Assembly: GCA_965368585.1 (NCBI GenBank) | Contig: CBDUNM010000044.1 | Location: 1 to 30,744 of the forward strand | From: JARRQB01 sp965368585 | GTDB lineage: Bacteria > Pseudomonadota > Gammaproteobacteria > Chromatiales > Chromatiaceae | Direction: 5' to 3' | Length of the DNA: 30,744 bases | In this document: positions 30,695 through 30,744 of the stretch, piece after piece | How positions within the stretch are numbered: position 1 is the stretch's first letter | Layout of the letters: every line of letters starts with the position of its first letter | The notes under the pieces: generated by a model | The model's database searches: none | The model's input: the letters and a program-made list of their open reading frames with translations, nothing else | What the model was told of the DNA's origin: nothing | Program-made: the position numbers and the translations under genes

Positions 30695-30744
30695 CACACG
30701 CCCTGAGGCCGACTGACAAGTAAAAGTTATTTACTTTGCCAATT
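30688..30744 (+). other. attC site 7 (cut by window end)
   Basis: cacctaacacacgccctgagg has the left-end pattern of the other attC sites and overlaps the stop of the MreB-like gene. The right half is beyond the window, or this site is also truncated. Confidence 0.6.

Overview
The window looks like chromosomal DNA from a GC-rich proteobacterium, most likely a gammaproteobacterium. I base this on the LEPR-XLL giant surface protein, the hybrid kinase/EAL signalling genes, the cytochrome c' pair and the integron remnant. No rRNA, tRNA or CRISPR array was recognised, so the taxonomy is an inference.

Left part (1-3.5 kb): one copy of a dispersed repeat sits next to an orphan 3' coding end. A putative rhamnosyltransferase-type glycosyltransferase follows, then a clear BicA-type SulP bicarbonate transporter with its sodium-site residues intact, and a truncated YjbQ-like remnant. 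Centre (3.5-22.1 kb): an apparent three-gene minus-strand operon fills 18.5 kb. Its first gene encodes a 4595-residue LEPR-XLL/DUF4347 surface protein. Its second encodes a membrane hybrid histidine kinase with two tandem HPt domains. Its third encodes a receiver-GGDEF-EAL protein, probably a c-di-GMP phosphodiesterase with a broken GGDEF motif. The giant protein contains 28 copies of a ~55-residue repeat arranged as four blocks of exactly seven, which suggests four seven-bladed beta-propellers. Three of the blocks are inserted at the same point of a cadherin-like host domain. A lectin-like domain, nine Ig-like repeats, two cadherin-like domains and a C-terminal membrane segment follow. A plausible reading is that the kinase relay and c-di-GMP turnover regulate or respond to this giant surface protein.

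Right-centre (22.1-25.4 kb): the presumed operon promoter region, a decayed IS5-family transposase fused to a second, inverted copy of the dispersed repeat, a two-gene cytochrome operon (cytochrome c' and a diheme cytochrome c), a small antitoxin-like remnant and a fragment of an IS6-family transposase.

Right part (25.4-30.7 kb): a decayed chromosomal integron. A truncated integron-type integrase on the minus strand faces a plus-strand cassette array. Full or partial attC sites separate a PH-domain membrane protein, an unknown 97-residue protein, a RibD/DHFR-like reductase, a GFA-family zinc protein, an SRPBCC protein interrupted by two in-frame TGA codons, a SAM methyltransferase and a small MreB-like protein. 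The array runs out of the window. The integrase lacks its catalytic half, so the array is probably immobile unless an integrase acts in trans.
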